Origin: Pantoea eucalypti
GTDB taxonomy: Bacteria > Pseudomonadota > Gammaproteobacteria > Enterobacterales > Enterobacteriaceae
Direction of reading: 5' to 3'
Assembly (NCBI RefSeq): GCF_009646115.1
Contig: NZ_CP045720.1
Span: 3,968,001-4,032,000, forward strand
Length of the DNA: 64,000 bases
Positions 1-9,486 of this stretch are shown here, piece by piece. The number at the start of each line of letters is the position of its first letter. Positions within the stretch are counted from its first letter, which is position 1. Below the pieces are notes generated by a model that saw only the letters and a list, made by a program, of their open reading frames with translations, was not told the origin of the DNA and did no database searches. The translations under genes were made by a program, and so were the position numbers.

Positions 1-1744
1 TCTGATTCTGTTTCAGGCGGTCAGCCAGCTGACGCATATCGCTGCTCCACTGCGCATCGGGCAGACGATGCAGCGTGGCCAGTGCCTCGCTGTCGTTATC
101 GTTGCCCGAGAACCAGAGTGCGGTCGCGTAAAGTGCAGTCGCATCCTGCGGATGTTGCTGCGCGACCGCGCGCATTATCGTCTGCGCCTGCTGCACGTCA
201 CCACTGTTACGCAGCGCGCCAGCCAGCCGGTAACTGAGCCAGACGTCATCCGGAGCCAGCTCCCGTGCCTGGCGATATTTCTCTGCCGCCTGCGGCCAGC
301 GAGCCTGCTGCGCCAGAGCATCTGCTTCCGTGCGCAGGCTATCGCTGCGCAGCAGGCGCAGCGTGTCAGCCAGGGCGCGCTGCTGCCCGGCGGGTAAGGT
401 AGTAATAAATTCCAGCTCGCGTGCAGGCGACACAGCCTGATAAAGCCCCGCCAGCCGACGCACTGCGGTGATATTGGTGCCATCCAGCCGTCGCGCGCGC
501 TGCCAGAACTGTTCTGCGCCCGCCGCATCTTTACGCGCCATCGCCACATCACCCAGGCCAATCAGGGCATAGCTGTCGCTGCTGTCATACTTCTGGGCCG
601 CACGATAGTGCTGTCCGGCCCCTTCAATATCATGCTGCGCCAGCGCTTTATCGCCCTGCTCAATCGCCAGCCAGTAGCGATTGCTCTGCAGCAGCGACTG
701 CCATTTGCCGATCAGCGTGCTCTGCTGTCCCGCTTTGATGGCGCGTTCCAGCCAGAGAATGGCGGCATCACGATGGCCCGCGCGGGCCTGGGTCTGCCCC
801 ATCGCCCCCATTAATTCGGCATTATCGGGATTCGCTTTCAGTGCCCGGTTCAGGATCGCCATCGCGTTATTCACATTGCCTGCATCGACCAGCGCCAGCG
901 CGCGCATCCGTTCGCGATAAGCGGGATCGGCCAGCGTCGTCTGCTGCTTCGAGAGCGCCTCCAGGCCCTGCTGATGCGCATCGCCCTCGGTGAAGACGGT
1001 GAGATACTCTTTCAACTGCGCGACGCTACTGTCGCTGACCGGTTGATCGTTAATCTGTTTCAGCCAGAGATCAGCCGCGGCATCACGCCCGCCGCTGCTT
1101 TCCGCCAGCCGCTTCAGCTGGACTATCGCCTGCGCCGACTGCTGCCGGGCAAATGCCATGCGGGCAATCTGCAATCCGACGCCAACGTTGCCCGGATAGC
1201 GCTGTTCCATCGCCTGCAGCTGCTGCCATACGACCTCTTCCTGGCCAGGAAGGCGCGCCATCAGCCGCCAGTACTCCAGGGCGATGTTGGGATCGGGAAA
1301 CACGCCGTTGAACAGCGCATCGTACGCGCTTTTTGCTTCCGCCAGCCGCCCTGAGGTAGCAAGCAATCGCGCCTGCTGCAGTTGCTGCCGCCCCTCTGGC
1401 GACATCATGCGCAGGCCTGCGGCAGACTCACGCGCCGCCGTCGAGCCGGGCGCCAGCCTGTTGAGCTGATCCAGCAACGCCTGCGCTGCGGTGATATCGC
1501 CCTGATGCAGCGCCAGACGCAGACGCGCCGCAAGCACCTGCGGATTATCCGGGTCCATCTTCTCCAGCCGGTAGAGCGATTGCTGTACCAGATCGTATTT
1601 GTTAGTCGACTCGCCGGTGCGGACCTGTGCCAGCAGCCACTCGACTGGCGAGACTTCCGGTCCGTCAGTCGGTGCGGCCAGCCCCGGCAGCGCACTTAGC
1701 GCACCAAGCAGCATGCCCGCCCGCAGTACCTGAGCGTTATTCAT
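1..1744 (-). CDS. bcsC: Cellulose synthase subunit BcsC, first operon copy (partial, C-terminus outside window)
   Basis: This frame stays open from the ATG at 1742-1744 to the left edge, giving about 581 codons. It starts with a signal-peptide-like stretch (MNNAQVLRAGMLLGALSALPG...) and continues as TPR-type helical repeats. BcsC is the outer-membrane protein whose periplasmic TPR scaffold and C-terminal beta-barrel export the glucan; the barrel is not in the window. The start overlaps the bcsB stop by 8 bases (ATGAATAA), so translational coupling is likely. No bcsZ lies between bcsB and bcsC, unlike the E. coli order. The second operon carries another bcsC at 12712-16527. The family call is secure; integrity of the rest cannot be judged. 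Confidence 0.9.
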   Translation of the reverse strand, partial: MNNAQVLRAGMLLGALSALPGLAAPTDGPEVSPVEWLLAQVRTGESTNKYDLVQQSLYRLEKMDPDNPQVLAARLRLALHQGDITAAQALLDQLNRLAPGSTAARESAAGLRMMSPEGRQQLQQARLLATSGRLAEAKSAYDALFNGVFPDPNIALEYWRLMARLPGQEEVVWQQLQAMEQRYPGNVGVGLQIARMAFARQQSAQAIVQLKRLAESSGGRDAAADLWLKQINDQPVSDSSVAQLKEYLTVFTEGDAHQQGLEALSKQQTTLADPAYRERMRALALVDAGNVNNAMAILNRALKANPDNAELMGAMGQTQARAGHRDAAILWLERAIKAGQQSTLIGKWQSLLQSNRYWLAIEQGDKALAQHDIEGAGQHYRAAQKYDSSDSYALIGLGDVAMARKDAAGAEQFWQRARRLDGTNITAVRRLAGLYQAVSPARELEFITTLPAGQQRALADTLRLLRSDSLRTEADALAQQARWPQAAEKYRQARELAPDDVWLSYRLAGALRNSGDVQQAQTIMRAVAQQHPQDATALYATALWFSGNDNDSEALATLHRLPDAQWSSDMRQLADRLKQNQ

Positions 1745-4022
1745 CTTCATCCAGTAAACGACGACGGGTAATAATTCGCATCAGACGCCACGTCATTAGC
1801 GCGAACAGCACCACCACAAAGAGTGTGCAGAGTGCCAGCCAGAAGGGATGGGTCGAGAGTAGCGACCAGAGACGCTCCCACCACGGCAGATGACCAACGT
1901 AGTAGCTCTCGCCAACCCGCAGACTGTTAACCCCTGACTCGCGGATAATCGCGGTGGAGCCAGACATTGCGCCACGCTTATCGCTGTCACTCATTGCCTC
2001 GTTGAGCAGTTGCCAGCCACGCGGCGTGCCATCGGCGAGCAGCGCAACCACGCTGCGCTGATCGTAAAACGGCGACTGGAAGCCAATCACCGTTGCCAGC
2101 GGGCCGCGGGAGCTGATGGCAGTGGTGCTTTCTGCCGTCTGATCGCGACCGCTTTGCGGATTCATCTGTGGCGTGACCCGTCGCACGGGTTCTTTCAGCC
2201 AGCTGGCGGTGGCGTCGACCAGCGCCGGGATCCGCAGGTCATTCTGAAGATCTTTGGGGATGACACCGATCATCAGCAGATCCACATCCTGCTTTTTCGC
2301 CGTGGCCCAGTCGTCGGTCAACTGAACGCGCAGTGCCGGATAGCCAGTCTGTGCACCACTATTGCCCATCGCATTCAACAGTGTGCTGACCTGCTGGACG
2401 TCTGGTTTTGGCGGCATCAGCACCAGGGTTTGCGCCAGATCGGCATAACGGCTGAACGGGAAGCCCGCATTTGCCCAGGCACGCAGTGATGGCATTTCGA
2501 TGTAGTGGCGATAGCCAGAAAAATCGATGCTGGAACTGTCGTCCACCACCACATGATGACCGACCGGCGTCACGGTTTCACAACGCCCGTCAGCATTGCC
2601 ACCAATAAAGGTGTTGGCATAGTCAAAATCGAAGCGCAGCTGGTTAACCACACCCAGGCGTAACGCCGGAATCAGCAGTTCATGGTTTTTGTCCAGCATT
2701 CCCTGAATCAGGGGAATATGCAGCAACTGCTGACCGGCCGTGTTTTTAGGCGGTAGCGGATAATCCTGGATGAACTGATTATTCAGGTTCACCGCCAGCC
2801 GTGAGCCATCCGACTGGAAAGGCGCGGTATAGCGATAGCTCAGATCCATGTCGATGCCGCGCGCGCGAACCAGGAAGAGATCGGGCGGCAGATTCAGCGT
2901 CAGGCTGATGGGATTGGGCTGCAGGCCGTCAGACTGCAGCTGGTTTTCATACTGAGTCAGTTCAGCAAAGGTGGTGCGGCGATCGGTGCGCACCCAGTTT
3001 GGCGCATCATAGGGCTGGCGCGGTGCCAGCAGCGTAACGCGGTCGATGGTCGAGGTGTCCCCGCGTAACAGCAACTCACCCTGCGCAATCCCCTGCACCG
3101 CCGTCAGCAAATCGTCGTCGTTGCGTCCCAGGATGAGCAGCATTTTTTCATAGAGACTGTCAGGCTGACTCACTATCTCCACGGTCGGCTTTACAACCGG
3201 CGGCAAATCTTTCAGAAAATCCGGGCGCGCATCGTTGGTGGCAAACACCACAGCATGCTGCTGTTGCGGCAGCTGATTGTAGAGCACCTGAAAGCGCTGT
3301 CCGCGCCAGGCAGCTTTGCTGCCGAACCAGGAGGCGAGAATCGCGGCAGCCCGCTGCTGCTTTATGTCCGGCTGGGCAGCAAACACCATCGGCAAGGTCA
3401 GCGGTCGCGTGTCGCGGGTATCAAAAAAGGGTTCAGGAAAATGGGAGAGGTCATTTTTCAGCGGCAGTTTTTGCAGCGTCAGATCGATGCCGCTCTCTTT
3501 GCCGATATCAAGCCAGATGGTGCTGTTGGCCGGATTTTCACAGATGTTGGCGTAGTGACCAACCAGCTCAAAGCGCACGCGGTTAAAGTCAGCAATATAG
3601 TGAGGATCGATTGCCAGCTGCGTCTGAATCTCTTTACCCGGCTGGTCCGGGGTAATGGTGATCAGGCCGATCAGCTCATCGTTGAGATAAACCTTCAGCT
3701 GCGACAGCACAGGTAGCAGCGCAGGCGAGGGCCGATAGGTAAGATTAAGCAGCGCACGCGTCACCACCTCATCACTGCGCACACCGAACTCGATCTGCCC
3801 GCTGGTACGTGTTCCGCTCAGCGTCATGCTACCCGGCGCTGGTGCCAGCTTAACAAAGCTCAGCTGACTGTTACGCAGCGGTGCAGCAGGCTGTGGCGGC
3901 AAAGATTGCACCGCGGTTTCTCCGGGAGTGACCGCCATATTTTCCTGCGCCAGGGCGCAGCTTAGTGTTGTGGAACCCAACAGCAGCGCAGCGACCCACC
4001 TGTTTACTCTCGTTATCGTCAT
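1737..4022 (-). CDS. bcsB: Cellulose synthase regulatory subunit BcsB, first copy
   Basis: The 761-residue protein has an N-terminal signal peptide (VAALLLGSTTLSCALA), a long periplasmic region, and one C-terminal membrane helix (PFWLALCTLFVVVLFALMTW, about residues 725-745) with a basic cytoplasmic tail. This is the BcsB layout: a periplasmic carbohydrate-binding and flavodoxin-like protein anchored next to BcsA that guides the growing glucan through the periplasm. Length is close to E. coli BcsB (about 780). It starts 4 bases after bcsA ends and its stop overlaps the bcsC start, so it is part of bcsRQABC. It lacks the large Ala/Pro-rich insertion found in the second bcsB at 16536-19442. Confidence 0.96.
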   Translation of the reverse strand: MTITRVNRWVAALLLGSTTLSCALAQENMAVTPGETAVQSLPPQPAAPLRNSQLSFVKLAPAPGSMTLSGTRTSGQIEFGVRSDEVVTRALLNLTYRPSPALLPVLSQLKVYLNDELIGLITITPDQPGKEIQTQLAIDPHYIADFNRVRFELVGHYANICENPANSTIWLDIGKESGIDLTLQKLPLKNDLSHFPEPFFDTRDTRPLTLPMVFAAQPDIKQQRAAAILASWFGSKAAWRGQRFQVLYNQLPQQQHAVVFATNDARPDFLKDLPPVVKPTVEIVSQPDSLYEKMLLILGRNDDDLLTAVQGIAQGELLLRGDTSTIDRVTLLAPRQPYDAPNWVRTDRRTTFAELTQYENQLQSDGLQPNPISLTLNLPPDLFLVRARGIDMDLSYRYTAPFQSDGSRLAVNLNNQFIQDYPLPPKNTAGQQLLHIPLIQGMLDKNHELLIPALRLGVVNQLRFDFDYANTFIGGNADGRCETVTPVGHHVVVDDSSSIDFSGYRHYIEMPSLRAWANAGFPFSRYADLAQTLVLMPPKPDVQQVSTLLNAMGNSGAQTGYPALRVQLTDDWATAKKQDVDLLMIGVIPKDLQNDLRIPALVDATASWLKEPVRRVTPQMNPQSGRDQTAESTTAISSRGPLATVIGFQSPFYDQRSVVALLADGTPRGWQLLNEAMSDSDKRGAMSGSTAIIRESGVNSLRVGESYYVGHLPWWERLWSLLSTHPFWLALCTLFVVVLFALMTWRLMRIITRRRLLDEDE

Positions 4023-4026
4023 ATCA

Positions 4027-6627
4027 TCAACTCAATGCGTTTTTTGAAGCTGGCGCACGGATGCCTTGCGGCAACAGCGAAGCCAGCCAGCTCACCCCAA
4101 CGGTAAGCAGGTTAAACAGCCGACGTAACTGCGGCGGGCCATATTCCGCCAGGCGCAGGTAACCTTTGAAACCGAGGATCATGATATCGGCGAGGCTTTG
4201 CACCGGCTTATCTTCCGGAAAACCGTCCTGCCACAGTGCCCAGGTATCGGCGCGAGCGAAGGTACACTGGATAAATTCAATATGCTGCTGGGTGGTCAGC
4301 TGATGGAGACGCACGCCAGCCCGGTGGCCAAAGACACGCTGCACCTGGCAGGGGAAGCTGAACTCCTGCTGTCCACGACGCAGCAGCAGCCACACTTTTT
4401 CATTCTCCCGCAGCGCATCCGGCTCGCGCATCTCCAGCCCGACGCCGCCATCCGAGTAGTCACGCAGCGTGCAGGGCAGCATATGACCATCTTCGCGTGC
4501 GATGGCGGCCGGCATGGCGATCTCTACACGGTGCGCCTCGCGGATCTGCCGGGCTTCAACGGAAACCGCCACCGCACCGCCAAGAATAATCATGTTATAG
4601 AGCACCCAAATCAGACTTACGCAGACGGTCAGTATCTCGTTGGCCGGACCGTGCTGCATGCGCCAGAACGCCATCAACACGCCCGCCACATTAAGCAACA
4701 CCAGCAACATATAGGGTTTGGTTATCACCCAGTCCAGATGCTGCTCCTCGACCAGTCCGCCTTTCGCCGTGACGTTAAACTTACCCTTGTGAGGATTGAA
4801 CAGCGCCACGGTAGTAGGCCGGGCGATATACCAGGCCAGCACCGTCTCGTAAACTTCGCTCCAGAAAGAGTGACGCCAGCGCCCCTGAATACGCGAGTTG
4901 GTCAGGCTGGTGTGCAGCATGTGAGGTAAAACATAGATAGCGATCGCCAGGGCAGGCGCATAGATGATGTAGGCATGGCAGAGTAAAAACGCCAGCGGTG
5001 CCAGCAGGAAGATCAGCCGCGGAATACCGGACAAAAAGTGCAGCATAGCGTTGGCATAACAGAGCCGCTGTACCCACTTCAACCCCTTACCAAACAACGG
5101 GTTATCAAGGCGGAAAATCTGCACCATCCCGCGTGCCCAGCGAATACGCTGCCCGATATGCGCTGACAGACTTTCGGTCGCCAGCCCGGCCGCCTGAGGA
5201 ATGCGGATGTAGGCCGAGGTGTAGCCACGCCGGTGCAGACGCAGCGACGTATGGGCATCTTCAGTGACGGTTTCTACGGCAATACCGCCAATCTCTTCCA
5301 GCGCAGTGCGGCGCAGAATGGCGCAGGAGCCACAGAAGAAGGTGGCGTCCCAGGTATCGTTACCGTCCTGCACCAGCCCATAAAAGAGCGAACCCTCATT
5401 CGGCGTACGGCGAAACCGCCCGAGATTGCGCTCAAACGGATCGGGCGAAAAGAAGTGATGCGGCGTCTGCAGCATCGCCAGCCGGGGATCTTTGATAAAC
5501 CAGCCCATGGCCATCTGTAAAAAAGCGCGTGTCGGCACATGGTCGCAGTCAAAGATCGACACGAAGTCGCTGCGGCAGTAGTTTTTCAGCGCGTGGTTGA
5601 TGTTCCCCGCCTTGGCATGTTCGTTAGAGGGACGCGCCACATAGTTAATGCCAATGCTGGTGGCAAACTCGCGGAATTCCGGCCGGTTGCCGTCGTCAAG
5701 GAGATAGATATTCAGGCGATCTTTCGGCCAGTCGATACCCAGCGCAGCATAGAGCGTCGGTCTGACAACGCTAAGAGCTTCGTTATAGGTCGGCACCAGC
5801 AGGTCCACCGATGGCCACTGCGAACGGTCAGCCGGCATGGAGACGGGTTGCCGGTTAAGCGGCCACAGCGTCTGGAAATAGCCCAGCACCAGCACCACCC
5901 AGGCGTAGGTCTCTGCTGCAATAAGCAGCAAACCAAAGATCAGGCTCAGCGGATCGTCCCAGTTCAGCGTCGAGGTATAGCGCCACCAGAGGTAGCGGCA
6001 CGACACGGTCAACGACAGCACGATCAGCATCATGGTAGGAAAACGACCCGGAATGCGCCGGACCAGCATCGCCAGACCCCAGAGCAGTACGACAAAAATA
6101 AACTGCGTCATCAGACCAAAGGGCTGGCTGATACAGAGCAGCGCCAGCAGTGAGGCAAAGAGAGCCGTCACGACAAAGAGGCTGCGTCGCATCGGCGGCG
6201 ACAGGCGCTTCAGTCGCTGTTCGATGCGCGTATCAATGCCCTGGGTTTGCGAGCGGGCAATAACGTTGTCCAGCCAGCGATAGCCGTGCTGCCGCCAGCC
6301 AGAAAGTGCGCTCAGGCCCTTAACGCCATCGCGGGCGCTCGCCTGGGGGAGCCGGATCATAATCAGCCACAGTGTCTGGATCAGATAGCGCAGGATATCC
6401 AGCGGACGCGGACGCTCCGGTGAGATGTGCGGATAGAGGCGGCGGCGCTGCTGAATCACACTCTGCCAGCCCGGGCTTTCGAAGCGGAGCAGCATCAGGC
6501 CCAGAACAGACCAGAAAAGATGAAGTGCGCTGGCGAAGCGGGAGGCACCATTGCCTCGCGCAGTGGTATAGCCCCGATGCAGCGATTGCCAGGCGGGCGC
6601 AGTCAACAGCCAGCGCAACGGATTCAA
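4027..6627 (-). CDS. bcsA: Cellulose synthase catalytic subunit BcsA, first copy (UDP-forming)
   Basis: This 866-residue inner-membrane GT2 glycosyltransferase polymerises beta-1,4-glucan from UDP-glucose. Visible motifs in order: LLDDGN (about residue 311), FDCDH (about 360), VTEDAH (about 455) and QRIRWARGM (about 496), the D,D,D,QxxRW signature. A C-terminal PilZ domain follows, with REAHR (about 696) and DYSDGG (about 725), the RxxxR and D/NxSxxG motifs that bind c-di-GMP. Several hydrophobic segments flank the catalytic domain. The length matches the long E. coli-type BcsA with its N-terminal extension, whereas the second copy is short. It overlaps bcsQ by 4 bases. Activation by c-di-GMP is inferred from the PilZ motifs. 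Confidence 0.97.
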   Translation of the reverse strand: MNPLRWLLTAPAWQSLHRGYTTARGNGASRFASALHLFWSVLGLMLLRFESPGWQSVIQQRRRLYPHISPERPRPLDILRYLIQTLWLIMIRLPQASARDGVKGLSALSGWRQHGYRWLDNVIARSQTQGIDTRIEQRLKRLSPPMRRSLFVVTALFASLLALLCISQPFGLMTQFIFVVLLWGLAMLVRRIPGRFPTMMLIVLSLTVSCRYLWWRYTSTLNWDDPLSLIFGLLLIAAETYAWVVLVLGYFQTLWPLNRQPVSMPADRSQWPSVDLLVPTYNEALSVVRPTLYAALGIDWPKDRLNIYLLDDGNRPEFREFATSIGINYVARPSNEHAKAGNINHALKNYCRSDFVSIFDCDHVPTRAFLQMAMGWFIKDPRLAMLQTPHHFFSPDPFERNLGRFRRTPNEGSLFYGLVQDGNDTWDATFFCGSCAILRRTALEEIGGIAVETVTEDAHTSLRLHRRGYTSAYIRIPQAAGLATESLSAHIGQRIRWARGMVQIFRLDNPLFGKGLKWVQRLCYANAMLHFLSGIPRLIFLLAPLAFLLCHAYIIYAPALAIAIYVLPHMLHTSLTNSRIQGRWRHSFWSEVYETVLAWYIARPTTVALFNPHKGKFNVTAKGGLVEEQHLDWVITKPYMLLVLLNVAGVLMAFWRMQHGPANEILTVCVSLIWVLYNMIILGGAVAVSVEARQIREAHRVEIAMPAAIAREDGHMLPCTLRDYSDGGVGLEMREPDALRENEKVWLLLRRGQQEFSFPCQVQRVFGHRAGVRLHQLTTQQHIEFIQCTFARADTWALWQDGFPEDKPVQSLADIMILGFKGYLRLAEYGPPQLRRLFNLLTVGVSWLASLLPQGIRAPASKNALS

Positions 6628-7355
6628 GAATTTACTCCCTTCAGATTGAGTAACAACCAGTTAGCCAGCGTGATGATCTCCTCGCTGGCTAACGCATGTG
6701 GCCGATATTCACCAACCGGCTGCTTCATCATCAGCGCCTCTGCCAGCGCCTCATCGCGATGAATCAGCAGCGGTATCAGCTGCGCCAGTGAAGCCATCCA
6801 AAGCTGATGCAGATCCTGCTGCAGACGGCTGTTAGCATTAAACTGATTGATAACAAAGCGGGTGCGCGCCGGAAAGCGGCGCTGGCTAAGGCGCAAATGA
6901 CAATTGGCGTCAGGCTGGATGACACAGAGTATGCCGTCCAGCTGTTGATAGAGTGTTTCATGCCACGGCAGGGAGTCGGCAGGCAGATCAAAAATAATCC
7001 ACTGATAGCGCGCCTGCAGGTCCGGCAATACCTGGAGCAGCGGTGCGGCGACAGACTCATTCTGACGGGTGATAGTCAAAGAATGCTGATGAGAAAGCAC
7101 ACCATGTGGCAGCAAGTCAGGCCCATGGGGATAGCACAGCGCGCTGTGCTGCCAGTCTCCCCCTTCGCACAGGGCTTTCATCCAGCCATTCTCCTGCTGA
7201 GCGGGCAGATTGAAATGCATGCCGAGCTGACTAACCGGCGAGCCGTCGATCAGCAACACCCGCTCGCCGAGAGCCGCCAGCGCCCAGCCCAGTCCGGCAC
7301 AAAGAGACGTTGTGCCGACACCGCCCCGCACGCCCTGAAGCGCTATCTGCGGCAT
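6624..7355 (-). CDS. bcsQ: BcsQ (YhjQ), ParA/MinD-like ATPase, first copy
   Basis: The 243-residue SIMIBI/ParA-type protein has a deviant P-loop, GVRGGVGTTS, at the N-terminus, as in E. coli BcsQ, where the lysine-threonine of KGGVGKT is altered. In E. coli, BcsQ sits at the pole, is needed for cellulose production and forms part of the cytoplasmic BcsRQ regulatory complex. It overlaps bcsA by 4 bases and shares one base with the bcsR stop (TGATG), so it is tightly coupled. The second operon's BcsQ at 21599-22402 has a canonical P-loop, so the two are different subfamilies rather than a recent duplication. Confidence 0.93.
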   Translation of the reverse strand: MPQIALQGVRGGVGTTSLCAGLGWALAALGERVLLIDGSPVSQLGMHFNLPAQQENGWMKALCEGGDWQHSALCYPHGPDLLPHGVLSHQHSLTITRQNESVAAPLLQVLPDLQARYQWIIFDLPADSLPWHETLYQQLDGILCVIQPDANCHLRLSQRRFPARTRFVINQFNANSRLQQDLHQLWMASLAQLIPLLIHRDEALAEALMMKQPVGEYRPHALASEEIITLANWLLLNLKGVNS

Positions 7356-7552
7356 CAGTGAGGTTGCTCAGGCTGGCTGGGGACCGTTTCGGCTAACAGC
7401 GTCCAGCGTGACAAAATCTCTTTCAGACGCTCTTCGCGCGCAATATCGACATAGCGAAAAGCGTGCAAAGAAAAGGCGTCACGCAAAGCACTAATATCAT
7501 CCTGACGATCGCCATCGGCGGCCTCAGGGGTATGAAGATTTGGATTTTTCAT
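7355..7552 (-). CDS. bcsR: BcsR (YhjR), small cellulose biosynthesis regulator
   Basis: The 65-residue protein starts MKNPNLHTPE and ends PSQPEQPH. It contains the BcsR/YhjR core DDISALRDAFSLHAFRYVDI. E. coli BcsR is 62 residues and binds BcsQ to form the c-di-GMP-sensing BcsR2Q2 module on BcsA. I chose the ATG at 7550-7552 because family similarity begins there; upstream in-frame codons (to 7678) lie in the bcsR-bcsE intergenic region and encode an unrelated sequence. It is the first gene of bcsRQABC, is divergent from bcsE with about 200 bases between them, and its stop overlaps the bcsQ start by one base. Confidence 0.88.
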   Translation of the reverse strand: MKNPNLHTPEAADGDRQDDISALRDAFSLHAFRYVDIAREERLKEILSRWTLLAETVPSQPEQPH

Positions 7553-7712
7553 TACTGTTCGCCAAAGATAAAACACTGTCAGACTCAGAATAGTCGCCTG
7601 CGCATAAAAAGGAGGTTCAAAAAGATTTTCAGCAACGCTGCATTTGCCAGACGTTGTGAGCCAGTTTGTCATTGGCAATGTTTAAATTTCTCAGGTTACA
7701 TCCTGGCCTGTC

Positions 7713-7718
7713 TATAAT
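7713..7718 (+). promoter_or_regulatory. Candidate -10 element for bcsEFG
   Basis: A perfect TATAAT lies about 36 bases upstream of the bcsE start, in the divergent bcsR-bcsE interval. No good -35 hexamer sits at 16-18 bases, so this is only a candidate sigma70 promoter. Confidence 0.35.
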
Positions 7719-7753
7719 AAGCTAGCCTGGACTGGAAAAATAACGAATTCAAT

Positions 7754-9292
7754 ATGAAAAATTCTTTTTCGCTAGGGCTGTTGCATGTTCAGCCTGAATT
7801 AACGGCATTGCAAACGCCTGGCTGTTATTGGGTGACGTGTGCACGGCAGGATGACGCCCGCATGTTGATTCGACAGGTGATTTCACATCAGCAGGCCGTC
7901 ACGCTCATCAGCGCTGATCAACCGCCTCGTGATCTCCTGACGCCCGACCCGATCGGCGGCCCCGACCGTATCCCGCTATTTTCTCTTTCCAAAAGCAAAC
8001 GGAGTCTTTTGCTGCTGGAAAATGATTTTCTGCGTACGCTTGGCAGTAAAAACGGACTGGTGATATTTAACAGCAGCGCAGCGCAATGGGATAAGCTCGA
8101 TGACGCCGAATTAACCCGGTGGATAAAGGGTATGCGCCGCACGCTACATAAAAGCAAACTCACACTTTTAATCATTACCTCCGGCACCACCATAATAAAC
8201 CTGAGTAATAATCTTCAGCGTTATTTTCGTCAGCTGGATGGCGTTGCCCATTTGAGCTTTCAGCAGGACAGCTGGCAGTATCGAATTAACTGGTGGTATG
8301 CCGCGGAACGCCTGCTCGCCGATCGTGCAATACGTCTGGGCTGTGAAGAAGATCGTTTCTTTGCCTTAAATGAAAAGCAGGAACCGTTGAGCCTTAATGA
8401 CGAACAACATTATCTCGCGGACAAAATCGTGCTTGAGGGCGCGCCGCCGCTTTCACGCCAGTGGCAGCTCTTTGATGATAATGAGCAGGTCTGGTTCCAG
8501 GCACAGCAGGCTAATGCCGCGACAGTTATTTTTAGTCTGACCCGCAGCGACTATATCGGCGAACTGGCGAAGATGGTTCACAGCCTGCGTCGTGCTCGCG
8601 GCAACGGAATGAAAATTGTGGTACGTGAGATGGGGGCCAGCCTGCGTTATAGCGACGAGCGGCTGCTGCTGGCCTGCGGAGTCAACACCATCGTGCCGGC
8701 TAACGCAGCTATGTCGCGCTTTCTGACCACGCTGGAAGGTCTTCAGGGACAGGTGTTTAACCGTCGCGTTCCCGCCAGTCTTGAGGCGTTAACCGCCTCA
8801 TTGCAGCCGCTGCATGAGAAAGGCTACCTGCGGCTTGACGCCTTCTGTCAATCAGTCAGCCAGTTGATCAGTAATACCTTACTGCCGGAAAATGATAAGG
8901 GCCTGTTGGTGGCATTGCGGCCAGTGCCGCAGCTTCAACCCCAGCAGATTCTGACGCTCTGTAAACCGCGTCGCTTCGGCGACCTGGTCACGGTGCTGGA
9001 AGATCGCGTCATACTATTTCTCTCCTCCTGCCGCTACAACGATCTCGATAAGGCCTTGAAATATATATTTTCATTGCCTCACGATGAGCTATTTGCAAAC
9101 CGGATGGTCTGGTTCGAGGATAATCATATTCTTGCGGAAGTCAGCAATATTAAAAAACTGACGCCGATGGCGATTCAGGAACTGACGCCGGTTTCAGAAT
9201 CTCTGCTCGAATCCACCCTCAAGCCAGTGGATGCGCCTGTACGTTCGGCACCGCAGCCCATCACTTTACTGCCGGAGAAAGAATCCCGATGA
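7754..9292 (+). CDS. bcsE: BcsE, c-di-GMP-binding cellulose regulator (GIL domain)
   Basis: The 512-residue protein is close to the E. coli BcsE length (523). It has the GIL-domain RxGD motif in CKPRRFGDLVTV (RFGD at about residues 407-410), which binds c-di-GMP. BcsE is a cytoplasmic protein of the E. coli-type system that stabilises the BcsRQ-BcsA assembly and recruits BcsF. The N-terminal part resembles an inactive RecA/ATPase-like region by family knowledge. It is the first gene of bcsEFG, divergent from bcsRQABC, and its stop overlaps the bcsF ATG by 4 bases. Confidence 0.93.
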   Translation: MKNSFSLGLLHVQPELTALQTPGCYWVTCARQDDARMLIRQVISHQQAVTLISADQPPRDLLTPDPIGGPDRIPLFSLSKSKRSLLLLENDFLRTLGSKNGLVIFNSSAAQWDKLDDAELTRWIKGMRRTLHKSKLTLLIITSGTTIINLSNNLQRYFRQLDGVAHLSFQQDSWQYRINWWYAAERLLADRAIRLGCEEDRFFALNEKQEPLSLNDEQHYLADKIVLEGAPPLSRQWQLFDDNEQVWFQAQQANAATVIFSLTRSDYIGELAKMVHSLRRARGNGMKIVVREMGASLRYSDERLLLACGVNTIVPANAAMSRFLTTLEGLQGQVFNRRVPASLEALTASLQPLHEKGYLRLDAFCQSVSQLISNTLLPENDKGLLVALRPVPQLQPQQILTLCKPRRFGDLVTVLEDRVILFLSSCRYNDLDKALKYIFSLPHDELFANRMVWFEDNHILAEVSNIKKLTPMAIQELTPVSESLLESTLKPVDAPVRSAPQPITLLPEKESR

Positions 9293-9486
9293 ACCTGATG
9301 GACTGGGTACAGATTGCGCTGCTGGCTATTTTTATCCTGCTGATTCTAAAGCCTGTCTGGCAACGCTGGCTGCCGCGTCGCTGGAACGGCCTGCTGAATC
9401 GGCTGTTGCCTGCGCGTGCGCTAAAGTCTGAAGGTGACTGGCAGCGTCAATCTCCAAAAACGGATGCAAAAATTAATGAAAAATGA
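9289..9486 (+). CDS. bcsF: BcsF (YhjT), single-span membrane protein
   Basis: The 65-residue protein has one N-terminal membrane helix (WVQIALLAIFILLILKPVW) followed by a basic cytoplasmic tail, as in E. coli BcsF (63 residues). BcsF links BcsE to the membrane and helps bring in BcsG. It overlaps bcsE by 4 bases and its 3' end overlaps the start of bcsG. Confidence 0.9.
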   Translation: MNLMDWVQIALLAIFILLILKPVWQRWLPRRWNGLLNRLLPARALKSEGDWQRQSPKTDAKINEK